Below are positions 31,344 to 43,307 of a DNA stretch of 64,000 nucleotides, piece by piece (the first letter of the stretch is position 1; every line of letters begins with the position of its first letter). The translations under genes and the position numbers were made by a program. The DNA is from Letharia columbiana (Eukaryota; Ascomycota; Lecanoromycetes; Lecanorales; Parmeliaceae). The DNA lies in assembly GCF_014066305.1 (NCBI RefSeq), contig NW_023501112.1, positions 92,501 to 156,500 of the forward strand, written 5' to 3'. Below the pieces are notes generated by a model. It did not search any database. It saw only the letters and a program-made list of their open reading frames with translations, and had not been told where the DNA came from.

Positions 31344-34300
31344 GACTGGAGGGTTTCGCAAATCTAGCTTCAACAACGAAAAGAGAGATCGTATGAAATC
31401 TAAGGATAAGGCTGCCAAAGACTCGGAATAAAGGGAGGAGAAGGAGGAAGAGGAGGAGGAGGAGAAGGAGGAAGAAGAAAATGATTTAAGTGAATGCGGG
31501 TCAGAGGAATTGAAGACATGTAAGACATGTTGAGGCTGTGTGCGATCCTTGGCGCTCACAAACATGAGCGGAGTAGAGTATTATGGAAAATTCCGGTACC
31601 TGCGCCTGAATGACGAACTCAGTGAGGCTGAGATGTGGCGTTGCAGATTGCCTGCATTAGCGTCGTCGATGATCGCGATTACAGTATCATCAGCGTGCTC
31701 GAACAGCTACAACATATTCCCCCTGCTGAATTTGAGGAAGACACGCTTCACTCATCCAGGTGGTTCTCATACTGCTCATCTCCAACAGTCGCTGCTCAGT
31801 CCTTGACCGTGACCACTCCAATTTCATTGGCATCCTTTTACAGGAATCCTACCATACTTTGGTCACTATTCAAGAGTCAAGATCCAAGGAGCGATGCTCA
31901 TGGCGCGGCAGAATTTGGATTTATTCACAATTTCACGGGAAGTTTTCGCGGTCCGATGGGCTTTTGGTTCTCACGGAATCTTTACGGCACGTCATGGCTT
32001 CCGGGTCGTACTTTAGAAGCCGTAATCTGGGCTGCGGTCCTCAATTTGCAGGGTATACTTCCAGCACTTTTTCCACACCGCATCCCAAGCCCAGTGAAAA
32101 ATCAGAAAAACGTGAGCGTGTACAACATGGTCCAATTTGCTGCTTTTTTCGAAGTGTGCCACTTTTTTGGAAGAATCTCTGGAATCCCTGACGAAAAAGA
32201 CTACATCAACGACCTGTGAGAAGATAAGATGGGAAAGCTAGTTTGAAGGTCGGCCTGGCACGGTATCTTTTTGTTTGTCATCCTGAATCTCACTCCCATG
32301 ATACGTTTTCTCCACCTTCCGTTTTATCGTTACACACCGTTTTCTCCGTGCTTCTCTGCTTCCCTGCTTCTTTGGCTATTGCCATATCATGTACTACAGT
32401 ACTCCTTCACCGTTTCGGCCTTGCCTTCAGACCGGAGGAGCCGAGGATATGGTTGTAAGATCAAGGATCAAAAGTCACCACCAACTCTTGGCAATGAAAG
32501 CAGCGAAGTCCGACACGTAGGTCACGAATCAGCCCAATGCAGATTCGTGTCCGGTTCCGAAAATCCACGCCGATGGCTCTGATACGAGTTTCCGTCTCCC
32601 TGATGAGCTGGGTCAAGATCTCTGCGACTGAGCAGTCGCTCAACTTGCGACATTTTTGGACCAAGGTCCACGTTGAAAATAGTAACAACTTGAGCGCTCG
32701 AGCAATCTTTGTTTGTAAACGGAGCTCGTTCCCTTATTATTTCTCATCAGATCAATCATCCTTTCATCAGCTTCTCAATACTATCAAGGCTACTTCCAAT
32801 CTGCCATTTCGGAAAGACTTGCACACGTATTTTCCCTATCAACCTTAGCATCCTACGGGACAATTATTCCAAATACCGCGGTTGACCTGTGCTGCGCAGT
32901 AGTATTGTTCTGTGGCTTCCTCGTTAGGGCTGACGAGATGTGTTAAGCTATCGCTAGGTGAATTCAGGACCTAGCTTCATACAAAGGGTCAAATGAGCAG
33001 ACCTCTCCAAAAAAAGAAATCCGATCTCGAAGCAGCATAGATGGTCCGTTGGCAATAAAGTCACCGTCGTAGCTTGGATGGATATTAGGCTCGCCGGACG
33101 GTATTCTGATCGGTCGAACGAGACTCACAGACATTCCCATCAGTCTTTCAGGGGGGATAATTTCGTAAACAGCTCAATGTAGCTTGAGTCTTAAATGTCC
33201 GAGGTACGGCCTAAGGATCTGGTACTTGGTGGCGTTGTGTATGGGACTGGGGGAGCAAAGCGACTTGAACCGGATGTATCTTATGCGTATAGTCTGTTCT
33301 CAAAGTGCTTGTTGCCGTTTGTACTTGTTCAATTACAAGAAATTCCGGTGCGTGAGTTGCAGATTTTTTGGAGGGGAGCAATAAATGGATTCGAAAGCAC
33401 TACAAAGGGAGATACAAGCGCCAAGTTCAGTGAAACAGCTGTGAGAACGACGAGTGCAGATATGGAATCAAAGGGGTTGCCGAGTTTGGAAGCCAAATTT
33501 TGTTGGAGCGAGACCATCTGTTTTCAGACCCTTGGTATCAAGACCAGTCGTGACCACCTTATAATCTACTTAAATGATGCTCCCAGAACATACAGTAGGG
33601 TGCAAATGCAGGTCCCGCAATCAACTGGCATCTCTCGGTTTTAGACTTTTAGCTCTCATGCATGCCGTCGTCATCATCCGAACGACATCTCAAGCTGCAC
33701 GCCGTACCCCGACCCTCTCCGCATTCAGAGCGATGAAGTCGAGCGCAGTCTGTACAGCAGTCTGTACAGGGGAAATAATGCTCGCCTGCGCCCAAGAAAA
33801 TTGACTTGGCACTGCTAGCTCCATATAGCGCATTCTTCGCGCGAAAGTCTGAGCGTTAGAGCAGTCATTTCTCCTGGCTTACCACCGGATGAAGAAAGAG
33901 GACTATATGCTATGACCAGCACGAATCGAGGTTATAAAGAGCTTTCAAATTTGGCATACCTAGGCAGGAAGATTAGCCCATGGCGATGCCCGTTGGCGGA
34001 GTATATTGTCGGTCTCGGCCGAGGGATCATCTAAGATGTCCCAGACTCCTGGCCTCGCCAACTCTACAACAGCAAAGCCAGCGGTCAAAGCACATCCTGG
34101 TCATGGCTAGTCGGAATTGGAAGCAATGATGAGATGATGAGGATGGTGGAGCAATCGGTGGATGCCAACTTGGTCGAGAGTCTGGGGATTAGCGTTATCC
34201 CTGTCAAGTGGTTTCAGGATTGTTTAGAGTGTTTGAAGTTGACTATCTACTTCTAGGGCCCTAGGCTGGCGATAGTGGCCTCGGAGGCACCTAAATCTAA

Positions 34301-34761
34301 GACCTAAGCAGTCAGCAGAAGGTCGGAGTTAAAGTTCGAACCCCACATACGAGTACCATATCTTGTATAGCACTCGCTGCTTTCCAACGACTTCTCAGCA
34401 CCCATCCTCCACGAACACACTACTTCTGCCTTGCGTTTTTAGCGAATTTCATATCTCTCTGTTTCATCCAACAACAGAGCACCCTCGAATATTTCCTCAC
34501 AGCCACCCCAACCTTCATCTCCCGGTTAGCCAGTCTCGTGTGCCTGGCTCGTGTCTGCCTTGAAGCCAGCGCAACCCAACCTGAACCTTACAGATTTGCC
34601 TACCACCCTACCAGCTACCGATAGCCATACAAATCGATTCTGAGGAGAAGGCATACACACCTCGCCCATCCTCAAGCGCTTTCGGTCCGAAACATTGCGC
34701 AAGATCGCCCGCACTTGCGCTCCAACAACAGACATGCGACAGGTTCCCTAGCTCAACCAGT
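31344..34761. other. Long intergenic region; GGA-rich repeat, no firmly supported gene
   Basis: A GGAGGA/GAAGGA purine repeat at about 31430-31480 lies upstream of the annexin start. Frames at 31635-32219 (194 codons) and 33195-33644 (149 codons) are open on the plus strand but resemble nothing I know. A frame at about 34045-34257 reads QSTSWSWLVGIGSNDEMMRM and on to WFQDCLECLKL and stop; it looks protein-like and could be a relic exon. The last 400 bases should be the promoter and leader of the next gene. Confidence 0.45.
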
Positions 34762-37700
34762 ATGTCTATGATAAATTGGGGCATTGGTGATCTCTTGGCC
34801 GTTACGAAGCTTGCTTGGGACCTCTATCACAACTGCTTCCTCGTTGCGCGCGAGGCGCCCGATGACTTCAGACAGCTGGTCAATGAGCTAGCTTCACTGC
34901 AAGCTTGTCTGCGCACACTACGGGACGATGTCAACTCCGACAAGTCCTTTCTGGACAGGCTGGGTGACAATAGAAAGCAGACATTGGAACGATGCTTGGC
35001 AAACTGCTTTGACACCCTGCGTCAACTGCAAAAGCTAGTGATCAAATACCGAGAGCTGGGCGTCGGAGATGGCTTGCAGTTCTGGAGGAAGCTGAAATGG
35101 GTGGGGAAACAAGGGGAGATCGCAGAGCTGAAGTCAAAGATTATGGTGCACACATGCAACATTAGTCTATGCATGAGCTCTATCGGGAAGTAAGTATTAA
35201 CGTTCTAGCCTTCCTTTGTCCCATCTATAGACCTGCGCTAACAACCTTGACGCAGCTCTTCTCTTGCCAGGATAGAAACCTCGATGATAAAGGCACTCGA
35301 AAGACAAGAAGCTTCGACTTCCGCTCCCCAAGCCCAAAGTCAGGATAAGGAAGAAGAAGACGAGGTCGATGAACTCAGCCCTCTTCAAAAAGCTAAGACT
35401 GCCCCACAGGCTGGCCGCAATGGGTCTCCAGAGGTTGAGGGCCTGGGATTACAAGGTTTACGGCGCGCGTTCACTGGAGCGACACTGGTGGATAATATGT
35501 CGAGCGTATCGCCTGAGACGACACCTTCAACAACAAGCGAAGAAGAGATGTCAGAATTTGGATCGCCCAAAATGGCCAAAGAGGTTCCCATATTCAAGAA
35601 GACCCCTACCCAAATGGGTAAGATGAGAAAGGAGTCATCGGCGAGTATAGATCATGGCCTCAAAGCTTTTCCACCGAGCCCTAGGATTTCCGAGGATTAC
35701 ACCAGGGAGATACCGAGAAGTAGTCCTGCTGGTGACGACCTGAAGAAGCCTCGCTCGAAAAGACTAATGTCGACTAGCGGAGAATCGGTAATGAAGAGCA
35801 ATGGAGTTGGCAGCAAAGCTCCTAACGTTGTTGACGTCGTAGCTGAAGCAATGCAAGAGTTGGCCAGAGTCCGGCAAAGAGAGCAGTCAGCAAGGCCATT
35901 ACGAATCGTACGGCAAGACCCCGTGCATAGACCTCATGATGCTCTCAAAGAGCGGTTCCAAGAGCTTGCAGAGGACGAACTAAAGATTCGGAGGTTGAAT
36001 GCGAGAGACTGGCTGAGAGTGGCCACTTGGTGGCTACTGAAGGCAAGGTTCAATACGAGAGTAGATGAGCGGTCCCAGTACACGAGTACACGCGGAAGCC
36101 TCAGCGTTTCCGGAATTTCTGGAGGAGGGAGATCAGCAATTAACCAAGCTTACGTTGACCTGCTGAAGGCATCATGGATACTTTACAACATAATATTGAA
36201 AGACGATAACGACAAGGCATCTTTAATGACAGACGAGAACAGGAAAATGTTTTACAACCTTTCAGATGGCATTAGCGAAGACCTGAGCGACTTTCAACCC
36301 GTTGACGCGCCAGAAAAGGATACACTCCTGTGCCAGAATTACAACATATGGGAGCTTCTTCAACCAGAAGAAGAGACGTATGATGAGGAGGACCTCCTAC
36401 CCGGTCTGGAGAACGGTCGATGGATTACAGTCGAACAAGACGACGCAGGAGAAGAAGACGAACAAGTGCTCTTCCGAACGTTCGTCAATGCAGCCATTGG
36501 TGGGAAAAGATACAGGATGAGGTCAAAGGGTGCTCCTTACATGTTGCTTCTGTCCACCAAGGAAGGCGAAAGTGAACCGAAAGTCACCCTCTGCAATCAA
36601 AGCGGAACATTATGTCTGACACGCGACTTTACTATCGAAGACCTGCAAGACAAGGAGTTGCCTATGAGCCCTTTTGCAGGATCAGGCATAAGTCCCAGAG
36701 ACGCCATACCGCTAAATTTTGGCCGGATGAACCTTACCGTGGCGTTTACCAATGAAGACGACCTCCAACAATTCATGTACATTCCGAGAGCCTACTTTGA
36801 CGCTGTGAAAAGGAGAGAGCCTCGGCAATTCGAGAAAGCTACTGAGACTCTGCTGTTTAAGAGCTCTGTAGAAGTCTTTGAGCAGCTAAAAGCGTCGACG
36901 ATGAAGCCGATGAGTCCTCGACAAGTCTTCCGCTCATGCGATCTTCGCGTCCTTGAGACGACCAGCAAGGAGGGATGGCGAATGACGAGAAGAGTAGTGA
37001 TCAGCTCCTCTGCCGGCGAGCCAAGACCTTGGTGCACGGAGCTGTTCTTGCCTCTAAGTCGAGTCCAAATCCGAAGAGAAGGTTTAGCACGACAACTTAC
37101 GGTGAAATGGTCCGATTGTACGCACGAAAAGGCCGACAAGACAGACGGCAACTACAATAAAATCTACACTTATGTCTACGATGACAGCAACCCGAACATC
37201 GCCCTACAACTCCTTTTCCGTAATTGCCAAGACGCCACCGACTTCGAGCAGACCGTCCTGCGCCTCTCCATTGCCCCTATTTTCTCCACCGCTGGTACCG
37301 ATCCCCGCTTCGTCTATAACATTTCCGACACCGAACCGAATCCAAAGAATTACAAAGCCCTTCTTTTAACCCACACTCGCTTCGATTGGCGATATAGCGA
37401 GCTCTTTTATACGTACCGAGACACAGACTATCAATTCGACCGCTCAGCCCTCCGCGTCCGCCTGCCTCAAGTCTACTACACAGACTATGTCTCCAGCTTC
37501 GTCGACAAGCTCTACAAACCCCCTCCTGGTGAGCCGCCCCGCTTTTCCCACTGCGAAAAACGCGTCGGCAACACCCCTCTCGACTTTGACGACGAAGCAG
37601 TAAGCTTCGGCTTCATGTCCGCCCTCACCGGCAATCACGAACTCATCTTCTCTCGCCGCGCCCATTACATCACCACCAAGCCGCCCAAGAAGTTCGGCGG

Positions 37701-38145
37701 CACCAAATCAAACAAAGGAACCGCCGAAGTACAACTCTGGCTCAAAGGCAATACTGTGCGTCTTGTCAGCCGGTGGGAAGACAAGGTCGAGGATAAGTGG
37801 ATCAGCATGCAAGTACCGAGGGATGGTCTGACACATTCGAAGGACACGAACCGTGCTAGTTTTCCGAAGACCGAGTATGATCGGGGCAGAAAGGTTGACA
37901 TGGCGAATCTTGTGGCAAGGGATAGTAGAGAGAAGGAGGCGGGAAAGAAGGTGGGGCCTGTTACTATTGCTTTTGAAAGCGTAAGAGGTACGTGAACGCG
38001 TCTCGTTCCCGCTCGATGACGAGCTAGGAACGCCCAGCTGACCTTGGCTTTGGCAGACCGAGAGGAATTTGCAGCGGCGCTGGAAGGAAAAGCACCGCCT
38101 CCCACTAACCAACGAAGTGCATTTGACGATTTGATGGACATGTAG
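34762..38145 (+). CDS. Large fungal protein of unknown function (1082 aa)
   Basis: Exons 34762-35189, 35256-37987 and 38057-38145, with introns of 66 bp (GTAAGT, branch gctaac) and 69 bp (GTACGT...GGCAG), encode 1082 aa. The first ~145 residues (WGIGDLLAVTKLAWDLYH... and LASLQACLRTLRDDV) are helical and resemble the fungal N-terminal domain seen ahead of ankyrin or NACHT-type proteins; this is inference. Residues 150-340 are Ser/Pro- and charge-rich and probably disordered. The rest is a mixed alpha/beta region without a motif I can name. It ends with AFDDLMDM. No signal peptide or membrane span. The last exon is firm because its frame continues across the splice. I do not know its role. Confidence 0.82.
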
Positions 38146-38390
38146 TGCTCTTTTATCTGTTTCCACTGTTCTTTTTCGGAAAAGCCGCTTCAAGTATATC
38201 TATTCCCATTTGATTTTTGTGGTGATTTGTGGTTTGATATTTACCTCGCAAGATACCTATTCTAGCCGAAGCGTTGTGTCCTGCATTGTCTTTTCTCGTT
38301 TCTAATATCTATCTGGCGTCTTGAGGAATGCTGAAAAAGCACGTCTATAGTATGAGTGAATCTGTCTATAGTCAAACCAAAGTCGACTTT
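38146..38390. other. Convergent 3' intergenic space
   Basis: 245 bases between the stop of the large protein and the stop of tafazzin, which face each other. It must hold both polyadenylation regions. Confidence 0.6.
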
Positions 38391-39715
38391 TTAGGTATCC
38401 TTGATTAAGCTTCCATCGTCCATTTGACCCTCTCTCTTACCTCCCTCTGCCCTCCATGTCTCAACAAGCCCTTCTTTAGGATCTTCGTCCGGCAGCCCGC
38501 GCTCCTTCCTCACCCTCAGGACTGCACCACGGACTTGCATCGTACATTCCTCCCTCAGCCTCATGGCCTCGGGACCATACTTTAACTCCTCGCTCAAGAC
38601 TCCCACTTCCAGCTCTTGATCAGGCTTTCTCGTCCGCCTCTCATCCTCCACTAACCTCCGCCACCTCTCCCTCAGTTCATGAAACACATTCCCCTCGCTC
38701 TCCCCTCCGACATTCTCCCCAAACCACACCCCGCATCTTTTCCCAGCCCTTGGCAGCCACCGCGGCGCGGCTCGGTTCTCATGCATGATTTCATCATTAC
38801 CCTCAACCCACATGGGTACTATATCAGGACAAACATCCGGCTCGAGTATCAGGCGCGCGACGCCCCACTTGAAATACCGCATCGCCTTCTGCGGGTGCTG
38901 ATGCACGCGGCCTTCGGGAAAGATGTGGATCCAGCTGTACTGCCGCGTTGCGTATGCAGAGGGCGCAGGGAAGGTATCGATACCGTCGGTTGTGTAGGTG
39001 AAGTGGTGGTTGGGGGAAGAAAAAGGGTCTGAGATATCCGGCGAATTAAACGAGCGGTCGACTGGTAGGGCGGAGCTTGTAGGGGAGAAAGGAGGACGGG
39101 AGAGCAGGCGGACGGCTTCGCGGAGGGTGGGTTGGAAGGGCCCGCCGTGCGGATCTTTGTGGAGGCGGTGCGTGGGGAGGACTTGGCCGAGGACGAAGAA
39201 GGTGGACATTGCTCTATGGTTGGAGTTTTGTTAGATTTGTTGCGAGGGATTATAGACAGGAGGGGGGGGGCGGACTTGTTCTTGAAGACGATGTCGTAGC
39301 TGCCGAGGGACCAGCGGTGATTGCTGGGGTTGAAATGGTAGCGGAGGGGCAGGACACCCCATATTAGAGGGTCGTCAACGCTGGAAAATGGCATTCATGA
39401 GCTGGTGGAGGGGTGGGGCATGGTGTTTTGATTTCGTGATACGTACGTACACGCAGATGTGGTTCGATACTGAGAAGCATTAGTCAGTATCAAGGCCACA
39501 TCAACGACTCGTTGCGGCATACCGGTGATGAGGCCTCTCTTTCTGCCATCCACATTTGCTCTCTTATCCAACAGTTCCAGAAATCCGTCGAGCCCATGGG
39601 CGTCTTGCCAATTAGGCCCGTGCATGAATGCCCGTGTTAGGGTTCCTACGAAGCCCATGATCGCTGCGGAGCCTGAACGCCATAGCAGGCTGGGTGGCGG
39701 AGGGTCGTCCGCCAT
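38391..39715 (-). CDS. TAZ1: Tafazzin, cardiolipin transacylase
   Basis: Four exons: 39523-39715, 39451-39469 (19 bases), 39276-39380 and 38391-39213; introns of 53, 70 and 62 bp. Splicing gives RKRGLITVSNHICVVDDPLI followed by WGVLPLRYHFNP, with the acyltransferase motif H-x4-D (HICVVD), and later SWIHIFPEGRVHQHP, the FPEGR motif. Protein of 379 aa from the Met at 39715 (MADDPPPPSLLWRSGSAA, which matches usual tafazzin starts); a Met at 39787 would add 24 residues. It moves acyl chains between phospholipids and remodels cardiolipin on the mitochondrial membranes. The third intron has an unusual donor (GTCCGC) and a poly(C) run. The tiny second exon carries half of the catalytic motif. Divergent from the NOSIP-like gene. 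Confidence 0.9.
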
Positions 39716-40066
39716 CAGACGATCAATGAAAGAGCGTAAAAAGGCAGATGCTTGTTGTTTGTTTTTTTCGAAAGTCAAATTCCGCATTCTCGAATTTTGC
39801 CGGCGCTTAGAAATTTAGGCGCGGGTACCTGCTTTCAACAATCGAATGGCTATTGGGGACAATTTTGTGCAAAATTACGCTCTTCCAGGTTCAATCTCCG
39901 TACCAAACATATCTTATCAAGTCTCTCGGCTGTAGAGTTGATCTCCGGATCCAACGGTGGTATTTGATTCAGCATGAGGGGATAATCCAATGCACCTAAC
40001 GTAGTAACTCCAATCTCCAAAACTTCGGCTTCCCAGGCCATACTAAACAGCCTTCTCTGCACGGAG

Positions 40067-41251
40067 ATGTCTCATAGTAAGTCAGCTATCTCAGTGCTTG
40101 ATGATAGATACTTAGTTCAGCTCCAGGCAAACGAAACACTTCTCTCGCCTTCTTCACTTCCCATGAACGATCACTTCTCAAGTCGACCTGGGGATCTCAA
40201 GCCACTCGTCTCTCCCGAGACTCCTTCCTACCCTTTGCTTCGTGCCAGCTCTGCCTCCGAATCGCCCGAGATCCTGTAGCATGCGCCTCGAACGGTGACA
40301 TTTTCTGCAGGGAGTGTGCCGTCAGCAATCTGCTTGCGCAGGGGAAGGAGATCAAACGGTTGAAGAAGGAAGGTGAGCGACGGCAAAGGGAGGTAGAGGA
40401 GGAAGAGTTGGATCGAGGAGCGGAGGAGGAGGAAAGGGCAATTGCGCAGTTTGAAAAGACTATGATGGGTTTGGAGGGTGGTGGGAAGAAGGGGAAGAGT
40501 AATGCGTCTGAAGAGATGGAGCGGAGTGAGGGCAGAGGTGTGAAACGGAAGTTCGAGCTCGATGAGGACGAGATGTTGAAGAATGCGAAGGAGGAGAGAG
40601 CGAAGGCGAGGAAGGCACTTGATGAAGAGAAGGTACGAGATAGGTGGTATATGTCTTACATTGGTGTGCACGGCCAGCTGACTGTCCTAGTCCGCTAAGC
40701 CAACGCTTCCCTCATTCTGGGTACCATCTCTCACGCCGTCAACAAACCATTCGCAAGCAAGCAAAGCTGCGAAGCTATCGCCTCTCTGTCCAGCCTCGTC
40801 TACTGAGAATAAACACTCCCTGTCGCTCAAATCCATAATCACGATCAACTTCAAGACCATCCCGAATGCTTCCTCGCCAACAGAACCACCAACATGCATA
40901 TGTCCGGCATGCGAAAAGAATCTCACTAATACCATCAAAGCAATCCTTACTATACCGTGTGGCCACGTTCTCTGTAAACCCTGCGCTGCGAAGTTCATGT
41001 CACCCGATGAGGGCCCCCCAGATCCTCACGCTTCTCCTACCAAACAAGAGGCGAAGAACCGGGTGGTATGCTATGTCTGTGAGACTGATCTTTCGGGTAA
41101 GAAAATCACGGCGAAGGACGGAGAAGATGGAGCCAGAGCAGAAAAAGGGGCAGTGAAGTCAGGAACGGTGGAACTGAGAAGTGAGGGAACAGGCTTTGCG
41201 GGTGGAGGAGATAACATGGTACAGAGAAAGGGTGTGGCATTTCAATGCTAA
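40067..41251 (+). CDS. NOSIP-type RING/U-box E3 ligase homologue
   Basis: Exons 40067-40076 (10 bases), 40127-40632 and 40691-41251, introns of 50 and 58 bp, give 358 aa. Splicing the 10-base first exon yields MSHSKRNTSLAFFTSHERSL, the hallmark start of NOSIP proteins, then DSFLPFASCQLCL and DPVACASNGDIFCRECAVSN (split U-box/RING). A coiled-coil Glu/Lys/Arg stretch follows (residues ~100-180). The second half has the motif SFWVPSLTP and the ring CPACEKNLTN with IPCGHVLCKPCAAKF. The family acts as an E3 ubiquitin ligase and, in animals, is linked to the spliceosome. A nuclear role is likely. The promoter is shared with tafazzin (352 bases between starts). Confidence 0.92.
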
Positions 41252-42380
41252 CAGTGTTGGAACAGTCTGATAATGAAAAATAAATATGGATAACCCCAGC
41301 TGCCATTTTTCGCATGCTGGCAATTCTCCAGCGGATGCACAAAAGAGTTGGAAAAAGCTTGTTTGGATTGAGTCTATCTCAATCTATATGGACTTGGTGA
41401 TGGTAGATCGATAGCCTTTTCTCCTTCCTGCTTCCATCGTCCAAGTGAGACCTGAGAGGGATACAGTGGGATGACAAATGTTCGAAGTGATGCGAAAGCA
41501 CCAGTGAGATAGTGGTTCAGCTGCAGACTGTCGGAAGGAGACCAAGGAGCTGGTGGAGCAGAGTAGCGGATGGCGGATGAAGGGCGGACCTGAAGCCAGT
41601 AGCTTTGCAGGGCTGACGTCGAGAGCCGTGATGGTGCTGTCGCAGTAGGCGGAAATTGACAGGAATCGAGTGATTCTGAGACGCTCGGAAAAGACGATGA
41701 GCTTGGGTGAGATGCTGGAGCATGGTGGAATGCTCGACATTGGTTGCAATTGATAGGAGTTTGAAGCACGAGTTAGCCCATGGAAACTCAAAGAGACCGC
41801 GGGAAGAGCTTACCAGACCGAAACCGAACAACTCGCTCGAAGCCAAAGCCCGAAAGCTCGGCTGGTTGGAGTACAACATGATGGGTGTTGTAACATCCCG
41901 GACCGGACTTAGTTTCACCCTCCTTGCAAGGAGAGCTACTTATCCCCAACACCGCGAAAAGGTGCCAGTCCGTTGCTGGAGGGGCGCTCCCATGGTCAGC
42001 GCCTCCCGCCTGTGCCCTTGGTACTTGACGCTAGGGATGGCTGGACATTTGTATTCAGTGAGTCGATCGTGGTGACGCGGACGATCGCTCGGTGACCCTC
42101 CGGACGGTAGGCCTGCCTTAGCGAGGCTCCGCATGGGATTCGAGGTGATGTTTGGTGAGTGACTGTGGTGGCTCGGACAAGTCACTCTTGCCCTCCAGTC
42201 GGTCGGCCTGCCTTAGCGAGGCTCCGCAGTGGATTCGAGGTGGTTTTTTTGTCGAGTAGCTGTTGGGGTTATGCGGCAGCCGCTCGGTTCCCTCCGGTCG
42301 GTAGGCCTTGCCTTAGCGAAGGGTCCGGATCCGGATTCGAGGTTTTCTGTGGTGGTGAATGATTGTGGGGAAGACGGCAA
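41252..42380. other. Intergenic with three tandem repeats
   Basis: No coding evidence on either strand beyond chance frames. The right part carries a threefold tandem repeat (separate entry). Confidence 0.5.
42096..42370. repeat. Three imperfect tandem copies of a ~97-bp GC-rich unit
   Basis: Units begin ccctccggacggtaggcctg (42096), ccctccagtcggtcggcctg (42191) and ccctccggtcggtaggcctt (42290). Each continues with ccttagcgaggctccg(c) and ggattcgaggt. Spacing is 95 and 99 bases; the distal halves differ more. The array ends just beyond the stop codon of the orphan gene. Confidence 0.8.
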
Positions 42381-43307
42381 TCATTCGATGCAATCAAGTT
42401 CGTCCATGTCCTCTGCGACAGGAGCAGGGATCGCCTCACGGTTTTTTTTCTTGAGGTACTTGATTCTTGCTATTTGTTCTCTGTGAACGCAGCGCCTGTG
42501 GCACTGTGGTGACGGACGCGAGCAGATGCATGCGGTCTCGTCGTCTCCAACCCCGATGAACTTGTTCGTTCGGATCGCTTGTGGTATGGTTGGGACTCGT
42601 AGGTTTTTGACGAGGTGGTAGTTTCTACCGGGGCACCGTTTCTTGCGATGTTCCTCCTCATCGTTGTGGAACCAGACGCCGCTTGCTTTTCGGCCTTGGT
42701 CCCATGTGCGGGCTATGCCAGTGACATACTCCCAAATGATCTTGTGGTTGATGTGGTTCGCTGACAGTTCGGTAGACCAGCACCTCCACACAAAATCTAG
42801 CTCTTCGGCATAATCTGGCCGGTATTGGACATTGCGCCAGTCGATACCGTAGTTGTTCATGGTCTCGGACAGCTCGAGAGCTGCTGGTTCGACGACTGTT
42901 GGCCATACTTCTCCGCCTTCCCAGTTACGGGTCAAGCGCGCAGTATGCCTCGCTTTGAGGGCAAAGTCCTGGAGAAGCAAGCACATGTTTTCTCTGTGCC
43001 GCTCCGTGGTGATGTTGAAGTGTGCATACATGTCTTGCTTGACAGGCCAGTTGGTCGGCCAGGGGCGCTTTTCGACTTTAGACGATGCTGCTTTGGGGGT
43101 GGTGGAGGTAGTATGACCACTACCTTGGCTGATTTGCAAATTCTTGATACGTGCAATCAGTTCAATGGGATCTATGCCCTCATTGTTGTTGGTTTTCATG
43201 GTGATATCCGCAATTTTGCCTTCAATCACGCCCTGTTTCCTCGGGCTGATCCTCTCCATGATGATGTTTTCCTGATGATAATTTTGCGAAGAACAGTCAC
43301 GTATCAA
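42381..43307 (-). CDS. Orphan protein of unknown function (308 aa)
   Basis: One open frame of 308 codons. I recognise no family. The N-terminal 75 residues are polar and Lys/Thr/Ser-rich. The middle (residues ~85-220) is rich in Trp and aromatic residues in a helical-looking pattern (RPWPTNWPVKQDMYAHFN, WRCWSTELSANHINHKIIWE, GVWFHNDEEEHRKK). Near residue 262 is a Cys/His cluster CICSRPSPQCHRRCVH that could bind zinc. The C-terminus is basic and then acidic (AEDMDELDCIE). Met17 is an alternative start. Length, low shadowing on the other frames and the ordered Cys/His cluster argue for a real gene, probably lineage-restricted. Confidence 0.55.
   Translation of the reverse strand: MIRDCSSQNYHQENIIMERISPRKQGVIEGKIADITMKTNNNEGIDPIELIARIKNLQISQGSGHTTSTTPKAASSKVEKRPWPTNWPVKQDMYAHFNITTERHRENMCLLLQDFALKARHTARLTRNWEGGEVWPTVVEPAALELSETMNNYGIDWRNVQYRPDYAEELDFVWRCWSTELSANHINHKIIWEYVTGIARTWDQGRKASGVWFHNDEEEHRKKRCPGRNYHLVKNLRVPTIPQAIRTNKFIGVGDDETACICSRPSPQCHRRCVHREQIARIKYLKKKNREAIPAPVAEDMDELDCIE

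Noticed and set aside
31635..32219. 194-codon frame on the plus strand
   Set aside because: A second long frame overlaps it, there is no recognisable motif, and composition does not resemble neighbouring genes. I could not exclude a lineage-specific gene.
33195..33644. 149-codon frame starting MSEVRPKDLVLGG, considered as an aldo-keto reductase start
   Set aside because: Only the first few residues resemble such enzymes; the expected catalytic motifs do not follow in any frame.
34335..34360. tRNA-like 3' end (agttcgaaccccacatacgagtacca)
   Set aside because: The T-loop consensus is present, but the bases before it cannot pair with those after it, and no acceptor, D or anticodon arm can be formed upstream.
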